From Gammaproteobacteria bacterium (lineage in GTDB: Bacteria; Pseudomonadota; Gammaproteobacteria; JAPPPA01): DNA of 19,103 nucleotides. The notes beneath the pieces were generated by a model. It made no database searches. It was not told where the DNA came from and worked only from the letters and a program-made list of their open reading frames with translations. The stretch is taken from contig JAPPPA010000201.1 of the NCBI GenBank assembly GCA_028817755.1, forward strand, positions 978 to 20,080. The letters run 5' to 3'. The position numbers and the translations under genes are program-made. Of this stretch, positions 1 through 7,365 are shown one piece after another; positions within the stretch are counted from its first letter, which is position 1; every line of letters starts with the position of its first letter.

Positions 1-244
1 CTTCAATCAACTTCAGTGCGTTCCGCGCTTGCAGTAATCGTAGCTGGCTGCGTTCGCGTTCGGCTTTTTGTTGCTGCTGCATTTGCATGGCGTCCATGCG
101 AGAGAGGCGCCCAACGCGGGTTTGGTCTAGCTCTACGGGTGCGGCGGCATCGGCATTGTCATGCAGTTGTGACGCTAGCTCGGCAACTAAGGCTAGAAGA
201 TCGTCTTCTAGCTCTTTAATTTCAGGGTTGCTTAGCGCGCCCAC
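1..244 (-). CDS. DksA/TraR-family regulator, partial (C-terminus beyond left edge)
   Basis: An open frame runs leftward from a GTG at 244-242 to the window edge, giving about 81 residues. It shows an acidic helical N-terminus, then VELDQTRVGRLSRMDAMQMQ and a charged coiled-coil stretch ending RNALKLIE. The 'VELDQ..VGRLSRMDAM' block is characteristic of short DksA/TraR-like proteins, which act on RNA polymerase through its secondary channel and normally end in a C4 zinc finger; that part lies outside the window. An in-frame stop two codons upstream makes GTG the only reasonable start. The start lies 3 bases after the stop of the 27-aa ORF at 248-331, so the two genes are probably translated from one message with rlmKL. 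The family is inferred from the motif alone, and the regulatory target is unknown. Confidence 0.72.
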   Translation of the reverse strand, partial: MGALSNPEIKELEDDLLALVAELASQLHDNADAAAPVELDQTRVGRLSRMDAMQMQQQQKAERERSQLRLLQARNALKLIE

Positions 245-247
245 AGA

Positions 248-331
248 TTAAACGTTGTAGTACTTATTCCAGACTACAAAGGCGATGAGAAGGAGCCAGA
301 AGGCGATGCGTTTCCAAGGTATATCGTTCAT
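248..331 (-). CDS. 27-aa single-pass membrane microprotein
   Basis: A short frame starts at ATG (331-329) and ends at TAA (250-248). It encodes 27 residues: MNDIPWKR, a hydrophobic helix IAFWLLLIAFVVW, and the tail NKYYNV. Positive charge before the helix and its length suit one inner-membrane span with the N-terminus inside. It sits 8 bases after the rlmKL stop and 3 bases before the GTG of the DksA-like gene, so it fills the gap exactly, which favours a real gene. No strong Shine-Dalgarno sequence is visible; translation could be coupled to rlmKL. I do not recognise a family and propose no function. Confidence 0.55.
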   Translation of the reverse strand: MNDIPWKRIAFWLLLIAFVVWNKYYNV

Positions 332-339
332 TGCTATTT

Positions 340-2499
340 TTATTGCGCGTGACTTATTTCAAAGCATACATGAATCGGCTTGCCGGATTTATTCCGGAAA
401 TCTTCAGCCAAGGTTTTAGCCGTAATGTCATCACATTGGTAGGTGTTTTGAAGCGACTCGTCTAGCTTAAAACCACGACGATTACAGCTAAAGATTAGGG
501 TGCCGCCTTTTGCTAAAAGCTTCATGCAGGCGTTAATAATGTCTGCATGATCACGCTGTACATCAAAGTCATCTTCCATGCGCTTGCTGTTAGAAAAACT
601 TGGCGGATCACAGAAAATAACATCGTAGCTTTGCTGCTTATCCGCGGCTTCATCTAGCCACTGTGTGACATCGGCGCGGATGAGCTGGTTGGTTTTTAGA
701 CTGAGATTATTAACGGTGAAGTTACGCTCGGCCCATTCTAGGTAGGTGTTAGACATGTCTACCGAAGTGGTGCTTTTAGCACCCGCCGCAGCGGCATGAA
801 CGCTGGCGCTGGCGGTGTAGCAGAACAGGTTGAGCATGTGCTTGTTGTGGCACATTGGCTGCAGCTGTTTGCGGATAGGGCCGTGATCTAAAAACAAGCC
901 GGTGTCTAAATAGTCGTCGAAATTGACGTATAGCTTTAGGCTCACCGCAGGGCTGTGTTCTTGCACTAAGTGCAAAACACGTTTGCCGTCTTGTTTGGCT
1001 TTGCGCGGTGCTTGCTTCTCGTATTGTTTTTTGCCGCGCTGGCGCTCGCGAGTTTTTAGGCGCGCTTGCGTGGGCGGAATATCTAGCACTTCACACACTG
1101 CAACCAGGGTCTCGCGTAAACGCTGTTCGGCTTTGGCTTCTGGAATGCTGGCCGGTGGTGCGTACTCTTGAATAATGGCGTAGGTTTCGCCGTTTATAGT
1201 TTGGTAAATATCTACCGCGCTGGCGTATTCAGGAAGATCCGCGTCATACAGGCGGAAGTTTTCAATTTGTTCGCGCTTAGCCCAGCGGGTTAGGTGCTTA
1301 AGGTTTTTACGCAGGCGATTAATCAGCGCTTCTGGCGCCTTAGCAACGCGAGCGCCTTCTAATGGCATGCGGTAAAGACGGCAGGCAATCGGGCCGTTAT
1401 CAATCGCCCAATGTTTAGCCGCGCGCAGGTTGGTGGCGCGGGCAAGGCCGCTGTCGGCCGTTAGAATACCCAGCTGCCAGCCTTCAAATTGCTGCGCAAA
1501 GTTTTTGCCGATATTCATATATAGCGGCGTGAGTTCTGGCGTGCTGCCTAGGCGTTCGCCATAAGGCGGGTTGCTGAGAATAAGGCCGGTTTTGGCTTCT
1601 TCCGGCGCTTGCCATTGTTCGGCGTTGGCTTCTTGTACAAACACCTTCCAACTTAAACCCGCGGCTTTGATATTGGCTTTGGTAGCCGCAACGGCTTGAG
1701 GATTGCTGTCGCCGCCAGAAATGAGTGGCAAGTTTTCTAGGCCATCGTCGGCGCGGTCTAACGCGTCTTCAACTAAGGCATTCCAGTCATCGGCTTTGTG
1801 GCGCTCCCAAGCGCTAAAGCCCCAGTGTTGTGCCAGTAAACCCGGTGCAATATCGCCAGCAATCATGGCGGCTTCAATCATTAAGGTGCCGCTGCCGCAG
1901 AAGGGGTCAATAAAGCTGCCGCCTTCGGCGGCGATTTGGGGCCAGCGCATACGCAGTAGCATGGCGGCGGCCACGTTCTCTTTCAGCGGCGCATCGACCA
2001 TGCGCGCGCGGTAGCCGCGTTGGTGCAGGCTGTGGCCGGAGAGGTCTAGGCTGAGCGTGGCTTGGTTTTTATACAGGTGCAGGTTGATGCGAATGTCGGG
2101 CAGTTCGGTATCTACATCTGGGCGCTGGCCGGTTTCATCACGAAAATGATCAACCACCGCATCCTTTACGCGCAGTGAGGCAAACTGCGAATGGTTGATA
2201 TGGCTGGCGGCCACATTGGCATCAATCGCGAAGGTGCTGCGATGTGAAAAGTGGCTGCTCCAATCAATCGCACCCGCGGCGCGGTAAAGCTGGTCTGGAT
2301 CGTTAGCCTCAAACGTTGCCAGTGGAAACAGCACACGGTTAGCCACCCGTAGCCATAGGCAGGCTTTCATGGCGCCGGTAATGTCGCTATCAAAGTGGAC
2401 GGCGGCGCGGGTTTGTCCGGTAACGGAAAGCTCAAGCGCTTCTAGTTCCTGAACAACAAGGTCTTCAAGCCCACGAGGGCAGGTGGCGGTAAATTTCAT
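340..2499 (-). CDS. rlmKL: RlmKL, bifunctional 23S rRNA methyltransferase (m2G2445 and m7G2069)
   Basis: This 719-residue protein matches the fused E. coli RlmKL (about 700 residues), which methylates two guanines in domain V of 23S rRNA during assembly of the 50S subunit. A THUMP RNA-binding region occupies roughly residues 45-155. The first methyltransferase domain (RlmL) has the SAM loop DPFCGSG at 198-204 and the catalytic NPPY at 310-313, the usual signature of N2-guanine methylation. The second domain (RlmK) has NLFCYTAS at 557-564 and DPPSF at 631-635. A basic segment near 480-510 links them. The ATG at 2499 is the natural start because MKFTATCPRGLEDL is the family N-terminus. The gene is divergent from fabH, with about 100 bases between the two starts, and is followed closely by two small genes on the same strand. 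Confidence 0.96.
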   Translation of the reverse strand: MKFTATCPRGLEDLVVQELEALELSVTGQTRAAVHFDSDITGAMKACLWLRVANRVLFPLATFEANDPDQLYRAAGAIDWSSHFSHRSTFAIDANVAASHINHSQFASLRVKDAVVDHFRDETGQRPDVDTELPDIRINLHLYKNQATLSLDLSGHSLHQRGYRARMVDAPLKENVAAAMLLRMRWPQIAAEGGSFIDPFCGSGTLMIEAAMIAGDIAPGLLAQHWGFSAWERHKADDWNALVEDALDRADDGLENLPLISGGDSNPQAVAATKANIKAAGLSWKVFVQEANAEQWQAPEEAKTGLILSNPPYGERLGSTPELTPLYMNIGKNFAQQFEGWQLGILTADSGLARATNLRAAKHWAIDNGPIACRLYRMPLEGARVAKAPEALINRLRKNLKHLTRWAKREQIENFRLYDADLPEYASAVDIYQTINGETYAIIQEYAPPASIPEAKAEQRLRETLVAVCEVLDIPPTQARLKTRERQRGKKQYEKQAPRKAKQDGKRVLHLVQEHSPAVSLKLYVNFDDYLDTGLFLDHGPIRKQLQPMCHNKHMLNLFCYTASASVHAAAAGAKSTTSVDMSNTYLEWAERNFTVNNLSLKTNQLIRADVTQWLDEAADKQQSYDVIFCDPPSFSNSKRMEDDFDVQRDHADIINACMKLLAKGGTLIFSCNRRGFKLDESLQNTYQCDDITAKTLAEDFRNKSGKPIHVCFEISHAQ

Positions 2500-2601
2500 G
2501 TGCGAATTTTACTCTGACAAACGCTCCGGCTGTGTCTAATACCGTTAGAGCGCTGCTTTGTGCGAAAATAGGGGCATTAATCGACTGCCAGAGAGCGCTC
2601 T

Positions 2602-3579
2602 ATGACTAGTTTCGCCCACCCCTATACCCGCATTGTTGGCACCGGCCATTACCTTCCTAAAAACGTAATGACGAATGAAGATGTGGAAAAGGTATGCGAT
2701 ACCACCAGCCAGTGGATTATTGAGCGTACCGGCATTGAGCAGCGCCACTTCTGTGAAGAAGGTGAAAGCACGGCCGATATGGCTGAAGCCGCGGCACGCA
2801 ATGCCATGGAGTCGGCCGGTGTAGAGGCGGGCGATATTGATTTGATTATTGTGGGTACGTCTTCAGCTGATTACGGCTCGCCTTCGGTCGCCTCAATGCT
2901 GCAACACCGTTTAGGTTGTAACACCATTTGCGCCTTTGATGTGTCTGCCGCCTGTACCGGTTTTATTTATAGTCTTGGTGTTGCTGACAGCATGATTAAA
3001 GCGGGCACCGCGACCACGGCGCTAGTGATTGGCGCTGAGCGTATTTCTCAATATTTAGATTGGGAAGAGCGTAATACTGCGGTGATTTTTGGTGACGGCG
3101 CCGGTGCGGCGGTTGTAAAAGGCAGTGATGAGCCAGGCATTTTGAGCACGCATTTGCATGCTGACGGCAGCAAAAAAGACTCGCTATTCCTAAACAATGG
3201 TAAGCCGGTTTATGAGCCTGCTGAGCGCGCTAATAAAGTTACCATGGACGGGCAAGATGTTTTCAAAAATGCGGTTAAGCGCTTTAGTGAAGTGATTGAC
3301 CAGTGCTTAACGGCCAATAATGTGGCTAAAGAAGACATTGATTGGTTGGTGCCGCATCAAGCCAATATTCGCATTATTCAAGCCGTGCAGAAGAAGCTCG
3401 CCATGAAGGATGACCAAGTGGTGGTTACGGTAAATAAAACCGCTAATAACTCTGCCGCTACTGTGCCTATCGCGTTGGATATTGCCTCACGCGATGGTCG
3501 CGTTAAGCCCGGCCAGCTGGTCATTTCAGCCGCTTTTGGCGCGGGCTTAACATGGGGCGCTTTATTGCTCCGGTTCTAA
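2602..3579 (+). CDS. fabH: Beta-ketoacyl-ACP synthase III (FabH)
   Basis: This 325-residue protein has the length and motifs of FabH, which condenses acetyl-CoA with malonyl-ACP to start type II fatty acid synthesis. The catalytic triad is visible: Cys118 in SAACTGF, His252 in PHQAN and Asn282 in ANNSAA. The conserved FGDGAGA loop lies at 163-169. The start at 2602 is preceded by GAGAG at 2591-2595 with 6-base spacing. The gene is not in a plsX-fabD-fabG cluster; it stands alone, faces away from rlmKL and ends in its own terminator. It could be a second, dedicated FabH with different acyl-CoA preference, but the sequence alone does not decide this. Confidence 0.94.
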   Translation: MTSFAHPYTRIVGTGHYLPKNVMTNEDVEKVCDTTSQWIIERTGIEQRHFCEEGESTADMAEAAARNAMESAGVEAGDIDLIIVGTSSADYGSPSVASMLQHRLGCNTICAFDVSAACTGFIYSLGVADSMIKAGTATTALVIGAERISQYLDWEERNTAVIFGDGAGAAVVKGSDEPGILSTHLHADGSKKDSLFLNNGKPVYEPAERANKVTMDGQDVFKNAVKRFSEVIDQCLTANNVAKEDIDWLVPHQANIRIIQAVQKKLAMKDDQVVVTVNKTANNSAATVPIALDIASRDGRVKPGQLVISAAFGAGLTWGALLLRF

Positions 3580-3615
3580 GCCATACGCCTAATCGCGTAA
3601 GCCTCTTTGATACCT

Positions 3616-3645
3616 AAATACGCAGCCTTCGCTGCGTATTTTTTT
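3616..3645 (+). terminator. Rho-independent terminator after fabH
   Basis: A perfect 11-bp stem (AAATACGCAGC at 3616-3626, GCTGCGTATTT at 3631-3641) closes a CTTC loop and runs into a T tract ending at 3645. It lies 37 bases after the fabH stop, so fabH appears to be transcribed without the protease gene. Confidence 0.9.
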
Positions 3646-3718
3646 GGCCTGCCCAATGGGCGCGGCTTTACCACCGTTGGTCGGAAAGTCACCAAAAAAT
3701 AGGCTTTTGCTATTGCTA

Positions 3719-3736
3719 AGTGAATTAACATTCACT
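3719..3736. promoter_or_regulatory. 18-bp perfect palindrome upstream of protease gene
   Basis: AGTGAAT (3719-3725) and ATTCACT (3730-3736) are perfect inverted arms around TAAC, centred about 56 bases before the protease start. The size and symmetry are typical of an operator for a dimeric repressor such as the TetR family, but no cognate regulator is present nearby and no clear -35/-10 pair could be placed around it. The rest of the 3646-3783 gap shows nothing else I can support apart from the ribosome binding site AGGAG at 3773-3777. Confidence 0.45.
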
Positions 3737-3783
3737 AGGGTCCGCCTGAACGTTTGATAAGCTAAGCAACTCAGGAGATAGTT

Positions 3784-5685
3784 ATGCGCTCAGCTTTTGC
3801 AGTAAGGGTTAGCCGTTTTGCCATGATGGCCGCGGCAGCAAGTTTGGTTGTTGCCTGTGGTGGCAGCGACGATAGCGCGGCCGTAAATGGCAACGCACTG
3901 GTTCAAGAAACCGCAAGTTTCCAAAGTGCCAATGCCGGTACTCCGATTGATGGTCAATACATTGTTGTGCTGAACAAATCAGCTGATAACAAGCTATTGG
4001 GCCTAGAAAATATTCCTGTGCTTGGTGATGTAGTCTCTCCGCTTGTGAGCCAAGTTGCAGACGCTCTAGCAAACGCCTACGGCCTAACGCTGGGTACGGT
4101 GTTTGAACACGCATTAGATGGCTTTGTTGCGCAAATGACAGCAGAACAAGCTGCGCAACTTGCTAACGACCCAAGTGTTGATTTTGTTGAGCAAGATTTC
4201 ATCGTCTCAGCGGTATCAACTACGCAAAACAACGCGACCTGGGGTCTAGACCGTATTGACCAGGCGGATCGCCCATTAGATGGCCGTTACACTTACGCTG
4301 AAGACGGCGAAGGTGCGCACATTTACATTATTGATACCGGTATCCGTACTTCTCACAATGAGTTTGCTGGCCGCATGGGCGAAAGCCGTAACTTTGTTTC
4401 TAGCGGTGGCTTCCTATTTGGTGGCGGTTCTGTAGACCCTAACAACTTTGAAGACTGTGAAGGCCACGGTACTCACGTAGCCGGTTCTGCGGGTGGTACT
4501 ACTTACGGTGTGGCTAAGAAGGCCACCATGCACGCCGTGCGTGTATTGGACTGTAATGGTTCTGGCTCTAACTCTGGTGTAATCGCCGGTGTTGAATGGG
4601 TTATGTCTAACCACATTAAACCTGCGGTAGCCAACATGAGCCTTGGTGGCGGTTCTAGTACAGCACTAGATAACGCGGTACGTAATGCAGTTAACGCCGG
4701 TGTGACCTTTGTTGTTGCTGCGGGTAACGACAACGCGAATGCCTGTAATGGTTCTCCAAACCGTGTAGCCGAAGCGCTAACCGTTGGCTCAACTACCAGC
4801 AGCGATGTACGCTCTTCGTTCTCTAACCACGGCAGCTGCGTAGACATCTTCGCGCCGGGTTCAAGCATTCTTTCGGCTGACAAAGACAGCAATAGTGATA
4901 CAGCTACGCTAAGCGGTACGTCAATGGCGGCACCTCATGTGGCGGGTGTTGCGGCACTTTATGCGGCAGCTAACCCTAATGCTGCGCCTGCAGAAGTGTT
5001 TGACCAAGTATTAGCGCTGGGCGTGAGCAACAAGCTTTCTAGCATCAACAGTGGTTCACCAAACCTATTGCTACAAAACCACGTTGCTGGCGGTAACGGT
5101 GGCGGTACGCCAATCGACAACGTGCCAGTGGCTCGTCTAAGCGTGAGCTGTGATGACCTAACTTGCTCGGCTGACGGTTCTACTTCGTCTGACGACAATG
5201 GCGTAAGCAGCTACAGCTGGAACTTCGGCGATGGCCAATCTGCTTCTGGCGCTAACGTAAATCACACTTACGCAGCAGCCGGTACTTACACCATTCGCCT
5301 AACCGTGACTGATACTACCGGTCAAACCGACAGCGCTGACCAGCAAGTAACTGTGTCTGCACCAGGTGCAGGTCCATGCCCAGATTGCGGCCATATCAGT
5401 GGCAACCTAAGCAATGGCCAAACTGCTTACACCAACAGCTTTAGTAGCAACGGTGGTACTTTCGAAGGTTATCTAGAAGGTGCAGCAGGTACGGACTTCG
5501 ACCTACGTCTAGAGAAGTATCAGAGCCGCTTCTTCTTCGGTGGTAGCTGGTCAAGTGTTGCTGCTTCAGAAACCAGCAGCTCTAGCGAAGAAATTAACTA
5601 CAACGGTACTGCAGGTACATATCGTTGGCGCCTGAAGAGCTACAGTGGCTCTGGTGCTTTCGACTTCTACTTCAAGCACCCATAA
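3784..5685 (+). CDS. Exported subtilisin-like (S8) serine protease with I9 propeptide, PKD and PPC-like domains
   Basis: The 633-residue product begins with a basic n-region and a hydrophobic stretch ending LVVACGG, a plausible lipobox with Cys25, so it may be lipid-anchored before or during secretion. An inhibitor-I9 propeptide spans about 57-143 (YIVVLNK to VDFVEQD). The S8 catalytic domain, proteinase K-like, has Asp184 (IIDTG), His228 (GHGTH) and Ser380 (GTSMAAPH), with oxyanion Asn315 (AAGN). Cys225, Cys257, Cys321 and Cys352 could form disulfides. A PKD domain follows at about 447-524 (SWNFGDG), then a PPC-like beta domain at about 531-633 that in related proteases aids secretion and is often removed. 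AGGAG at 3773-3777 supports the ATG at 3784. It probably degrades extracellular protein; the exact substrate is unknown. Terminators on both sides make it monocistronic. Confidence 0.93.
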   Translation: MRSAFAVRVSRFAMMAAAASLVVACGGSDDSAAVNGNALVQETASFQSANAGTPIDGQYIVVLNKSADNKLLGLENIPVLGDVVSPLVSQVADALANAYGLTLGTVFEHALDGFVAQMTAEQAAQLANDPSVDFVEQDFIVSAVSTTQNNATWGLDRIDQADRPLDGRYTYAEDGEGAHIYIIDTGIRTSHNEFAGRMGESRNFVSSGGFLFGGGSVDPNNFEDCEGHGTHVAGSAGGTTYGVAKKATMHAVRVLDCNGSGSNSGVIAGVEWVMSNHIKPAVANMSLGGGSSTALDNAVRNAVNAGVTFVVAAGNDNANACNGSPNRVAEALTVGSTTSSDVRSSFSNHGSCVDIFAPGSSILSADKDSNSDTATLSGTSMAAPHVAGVAALYAAANPNAAPAEVFDQVLALGVSNKLSSINSGSPNLLLQNHVAGGNGGGTPIDNVPVARLSVSCDDLTCSADGSTSSDDNGVSSYSWNFGDGQSASGANVNHTYAAAGTYTIRLTVTDTTGQTDSADQQVTVSAPGAGPCPDCGHISGNLSNGQTAYTNSFSSNGGTFEGYLEGAAGTDFDLRLEKYQSRFFFGGSWSSVAASETSSSSEEINYNGTAGTYRWRLKSYSGSGAFDFYFKHP

Positions 5686-5707
5686 GCAAGTAGTTAGCTA
5701 AAAAATA

Positions 5708-5743
5708 AAAGCCGGCCCTGAGTGATCAGGGCCGGCTTTTTTG
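5708..5743. terminator. Strong, probably bidirectional terminator
   Basis: A perfect 11-bp GC-rich stem (GCCGGCCCTGA at 5712-5722, TCAGGGCCGGC at 5727-5737) with a GTGA loop is flanked by AAAA on the left and six T on the right. It lies between the protease gene and the convergent TfoX C-domain gene and can serve both directions. Confidence 0.92.
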
Positions 5744-5777
5744 TTTGGGTTGCCGAAAAGCTTATTCGTGAGTTTGT

Positions 5778-6050
5778 TTAAGCGGCGTCTTGTTTACGGT
5801 CTTCAGCGGCTTGTAATAAGGTGCTACGGCAATCTTCGCTTAAGTCCGTCCAGTGGCAATCTTGTAGTGCGCCTTCTAGGGCATAAAGCAAGTTTAGGCT
5901 TGGGTGAAAACCAGCATTACGCACGCGACAAAACGCATTAACCGAACCTGCATCGCGGAGCCCTTCAATCGTGCTAATACCGACTTCTTCAAGCCAGTTG
6001 CAGGAACGAAGCCCCAAATTCCTAAGCTGCATTAATTCGCTGTTACCCAT
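5778..6050 (-). CDS. Stand-alone TfoX/Sxy C-terminal domain protein
   Basis: From ATG at 6050 the product is 90 residues. Its LRNLGLRSCNWLEEVGI, followed by TIEGLRDAGSV, and then GFHPSLNLLYALEGAL, match the C-terminal helix-hairpin-helix-like domain of TfoX/Sxy, which in E. coli and Haemophilus is fused to an N-domain and promotes CRP-dependent competence genes. The frame stays open upstream to 6131, but residues before MGNSEL would be encoded by the palindromic region at 6055-6109 and look non-coding, so the later start is preferred; its ribosome binding site is weak. A TfoX N-domain protein is encoded separately at 7018-7347 in the same cluster. The role of isolated C-domains is not established, and this need not be a competence regulator. 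Confidence 0.82.
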   Translation of the reverse strand: MGNSELMQLRNLGLRSCNWLEEVGISTIEGLRDAGSVNAFCRVRNAGFHPSLNLLYALEGALQDCHWTDLSEDCRSTLLQAAEDRKQDAA

Positions 6051-6054
6051 GATG

Positions 6055-6109
6055 CGCCGCCGTAAAACATACTGATCGGTATGTTTTTCAGTATATCCAC
6101 TCGGCGGCG
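6055..6109. promoter_or_regulatory. Nested palindromes ahead of the TfoX C-domain gene, operator-like
   Basis: AAAACATAC (6064-6072) and GTATGTTTT (6079-6087) form perfect 9-bp arms around TGATCG, a 24-bp palindrome of the type bound by TetR-family repressors. Outer arms CGCCGCCG (6055-6062) and CGGCGGCG (6102-6109) enclose it, so the transcript could also fold into a larger hairpin. The block fills most of the gap between the Nudix stop and the TfoX C-domain start. It may be an operator, an internal processing or attenuation structure, or both. No tetR gene is present in the window. Confidence 0.5.
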
Positions 6110-6136
6110 GTAAGCAAGCCAAGCTAATCAAGTTGA

Positions 6137-6646
6137 TTATTCGGTGGCAGCTTTCTCAGCGTTGCGTTGATTAACCCAATCGGTCACAGCCTTGCCTGCG
6201 CCCATTGGCCAGCCTTTGAGTTTGTCGGGCGGAATGCGTTTGTACTCGTCCAGTTCATCACCCAATACGATCTCGCCTTCGGCATATACGTGGTAGGCAA
6301 TGATGATTTGATTCATCGGCTCAAACTGGTAGTGGCCAATCAAGGTTGGGCTGTGTGCGTCTAAGCCTAGTTCTTCTTTTACTTCACGAATCATGGCTGG
6401 TTCTGGCACTTCGTGTTTTTCCAGAAAGCCGGTAATCACACCAAAGAACTTCTGCGTCCACATTTTGTTGTGCGCCAGAATAATATCGCCTTCGTGCTCC
6501 ACAATCGCAGCGACTACGGGCGTAGGGTTTTCGTATTGCACAAAGTCGCAAGTGTCATTGGTACAGGCGTGGCGCGGTTCGTTCTCGATAACCGTGCCAG
6601 CCATATCGGATTTGCATTTGGGGCAGTACTTAAATTGCATATGCAT
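6137..6646 (-). CDS. Nudix hydrolase with N-terminal zinc ribbon
   Basis: With the start at 6646 the product is 169 residues. A four-cysteine zinc ribbon is visible at Cys8, Cys11, Cys28 and Cys33 (YCPKC and ACTNDTC), followed by a complete Nudix box at 73-95: G, five residues, E, seven residues, then REVKEELGL. Such enzymes hydrolyse nucleoside diphosphates linked to another group. The zinc ribbon recalls NudC/NADH pyrophosphatase, but the protein is shorter and lacks its large N-domain, so the substrate is open. The ATG at 6646 overlaps the TAA of the upstream membrane-protein gene (TAATG), implying coupling. An ATG at 6661, inside the upstream gene, and one at 6640 are alternatives. Confidence 0.88.
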   Translation of the reverse strand: MHMQFKYCPKCKSDMAGTVIENEPRHACTNDTCDFVQYENPTPVVAAIVEHEGDIILAHNKMWTQKFFGVITGFLEKHEVPEPAMIREVKEELGLDAHSPTLIGHYQFEPMNQIIIAYHVYAEGEIVLGDELDEYKRIPPDKLKGWPMGAGKAVTDWVNQRNAEKAATE

Positions 6647-7005
6647 TAGCTCAACGCCCATCCTGCAGCTAAAACCACCGCGCCAATCACATCGGCTAAG
6701 GCAATCTTTTTAATAGCAGGGCTGTCGTGTGGAATGGAAAACGCAATCGCGACAAAGCTCAACATCGCCGCGAAAGCCGCCACGCTCACTTCAAAAGCAA
6801 ACTGCTGAGTAAAGGCCGAGTAATAGCAGGCCGCCGCGAGTAGGCCGAATAACACCGCTCGGTGGTGCAGTAGTACTAACAATACGCGGTCACTGGTATC
6901 AATTTTGTATAACGCTGCCAGCTTGTTGGCAGATAGGCCGCTAATGGCGGGTGGTGTGTGTAGCAGCCCAATCAGTACGAGGGCAATTTGTAAGCTTAGG
7001 CTCAT
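6646..7005 (-). CDS. Small multi-pass membrane protein, unknown function
   Basis: This 119-residue protein has about four hydrophobic segments (near residues 3-20, 43-63, 70-92 and 100-118). Between the first two lies SANKLAALYKIDTSD, followed by RVLLVLLHHRAVLFG, a conserved-looking segment shared with small proteobacterial membrane proteins that are sometimes mislabelled phosphopantetheine adenylyltransferase; no nucleotidyltransferase motif is present here. AGAGGA lies about 9-10 bases before the ATG at 7005, overlapping the end of the upstream TfoX N-domain gene (stop at 7018). Its stop overlaps the Nudix start, so it is the middle gene of a tight three-gene unit. Function unknown. Confidence 0.75.
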   Translation of the reverse strand: MSLSLQIALVLIGLLHTPPAISGLSANKLAALYKIDTSDRVLLVLLHHRAVLFGLLAAACYYSAFTQQFAFEVSVAAFAAMLSFVAIAFSIPHDSPAIKKIALADVIGAVVLAAGWALS

Positions 7006-7017
7006 TATTCGGTTCCT

Positions 7018-7347
7018 CTATTTCGGCGGTAGCGTGGTCACGAACTCTAGGCTACGGCGTATCCAGTATTGCACCTGCTCGTCGGTTTCGGCGTAACCCA
7101 CCGGAACGGTTACCCAGCCTTTCATCACGCGGCCGGTGAAGTCCATTACGCGTGCGCCCGGTTGCGCGAGGCAATCTTCGTAAGCCTCTAAACCGACGCG
7201 CACCATTAAAGCGTCGCGGTGAGTGCCAATACTCATATTGCCGTCGATCATATAACCAATGCCGCCGAACATTTTCTTCTCAACCATGCCTGGTACTTCG
7301 GTCATGTTCTTGGCGACGCGAGCGGCGAGTTCTTCGTTATATGGCAT
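7018..7347 (-). CDS. TfoX/Sxy N-terminal domain protein
   Basis: The 109-residue product has the TfoX N-domain pattern: MVEKKMFGGIGYMIDGNM, then DALMVRVG and DFTGRVMKGWVTV. Stand-alone proteins of this type are common and of uncertain role; in full-length TfoX/Sxy the domain is followed by the C-domain found here as a separate gene at 5778-6050. GGAG eight bases before the ATG at 7347 decides the start, against the in-frame ATG at 7362. It is the first gene of the cluster with the membrane protein and the Nudix hydrolase. A REP-like repeat lies just upstream, so its promoter must lie within or beyond that element. Confidence 0.87.
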   Translation of the reverse strand: MPYNEELAARVAKNMTEVPGMVEKKMFGGIGYMIDGNMSIGTHRDALMVRVGLEAYEDCLAQPGARVMDFTGRVMKGWVTVPVGYAETDEQVQYWIRRSLEFVTTLPPK

Positions 7348-7365
7348 TGGTATCTCCAACAATGG

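Noticed and set aside
3809..4892. Open frames on the minus strand inside the protease gene
   Set aside because: They lie opposite a well-supported gene and show no recognisable domain or ribosome binding site.
6051..6131. Longer start for the TfoX C-domain protein
   Set aside because: The extra residues would come from the nested palindromes and do not resemble a TfoX N-domain.
6646..7005. Phosphopantetheine adenylyltransferase label for the small membrane protein
   Set aside because: The protein is almost wholly hydrophobic and has no nucleotidyltransferase motif.
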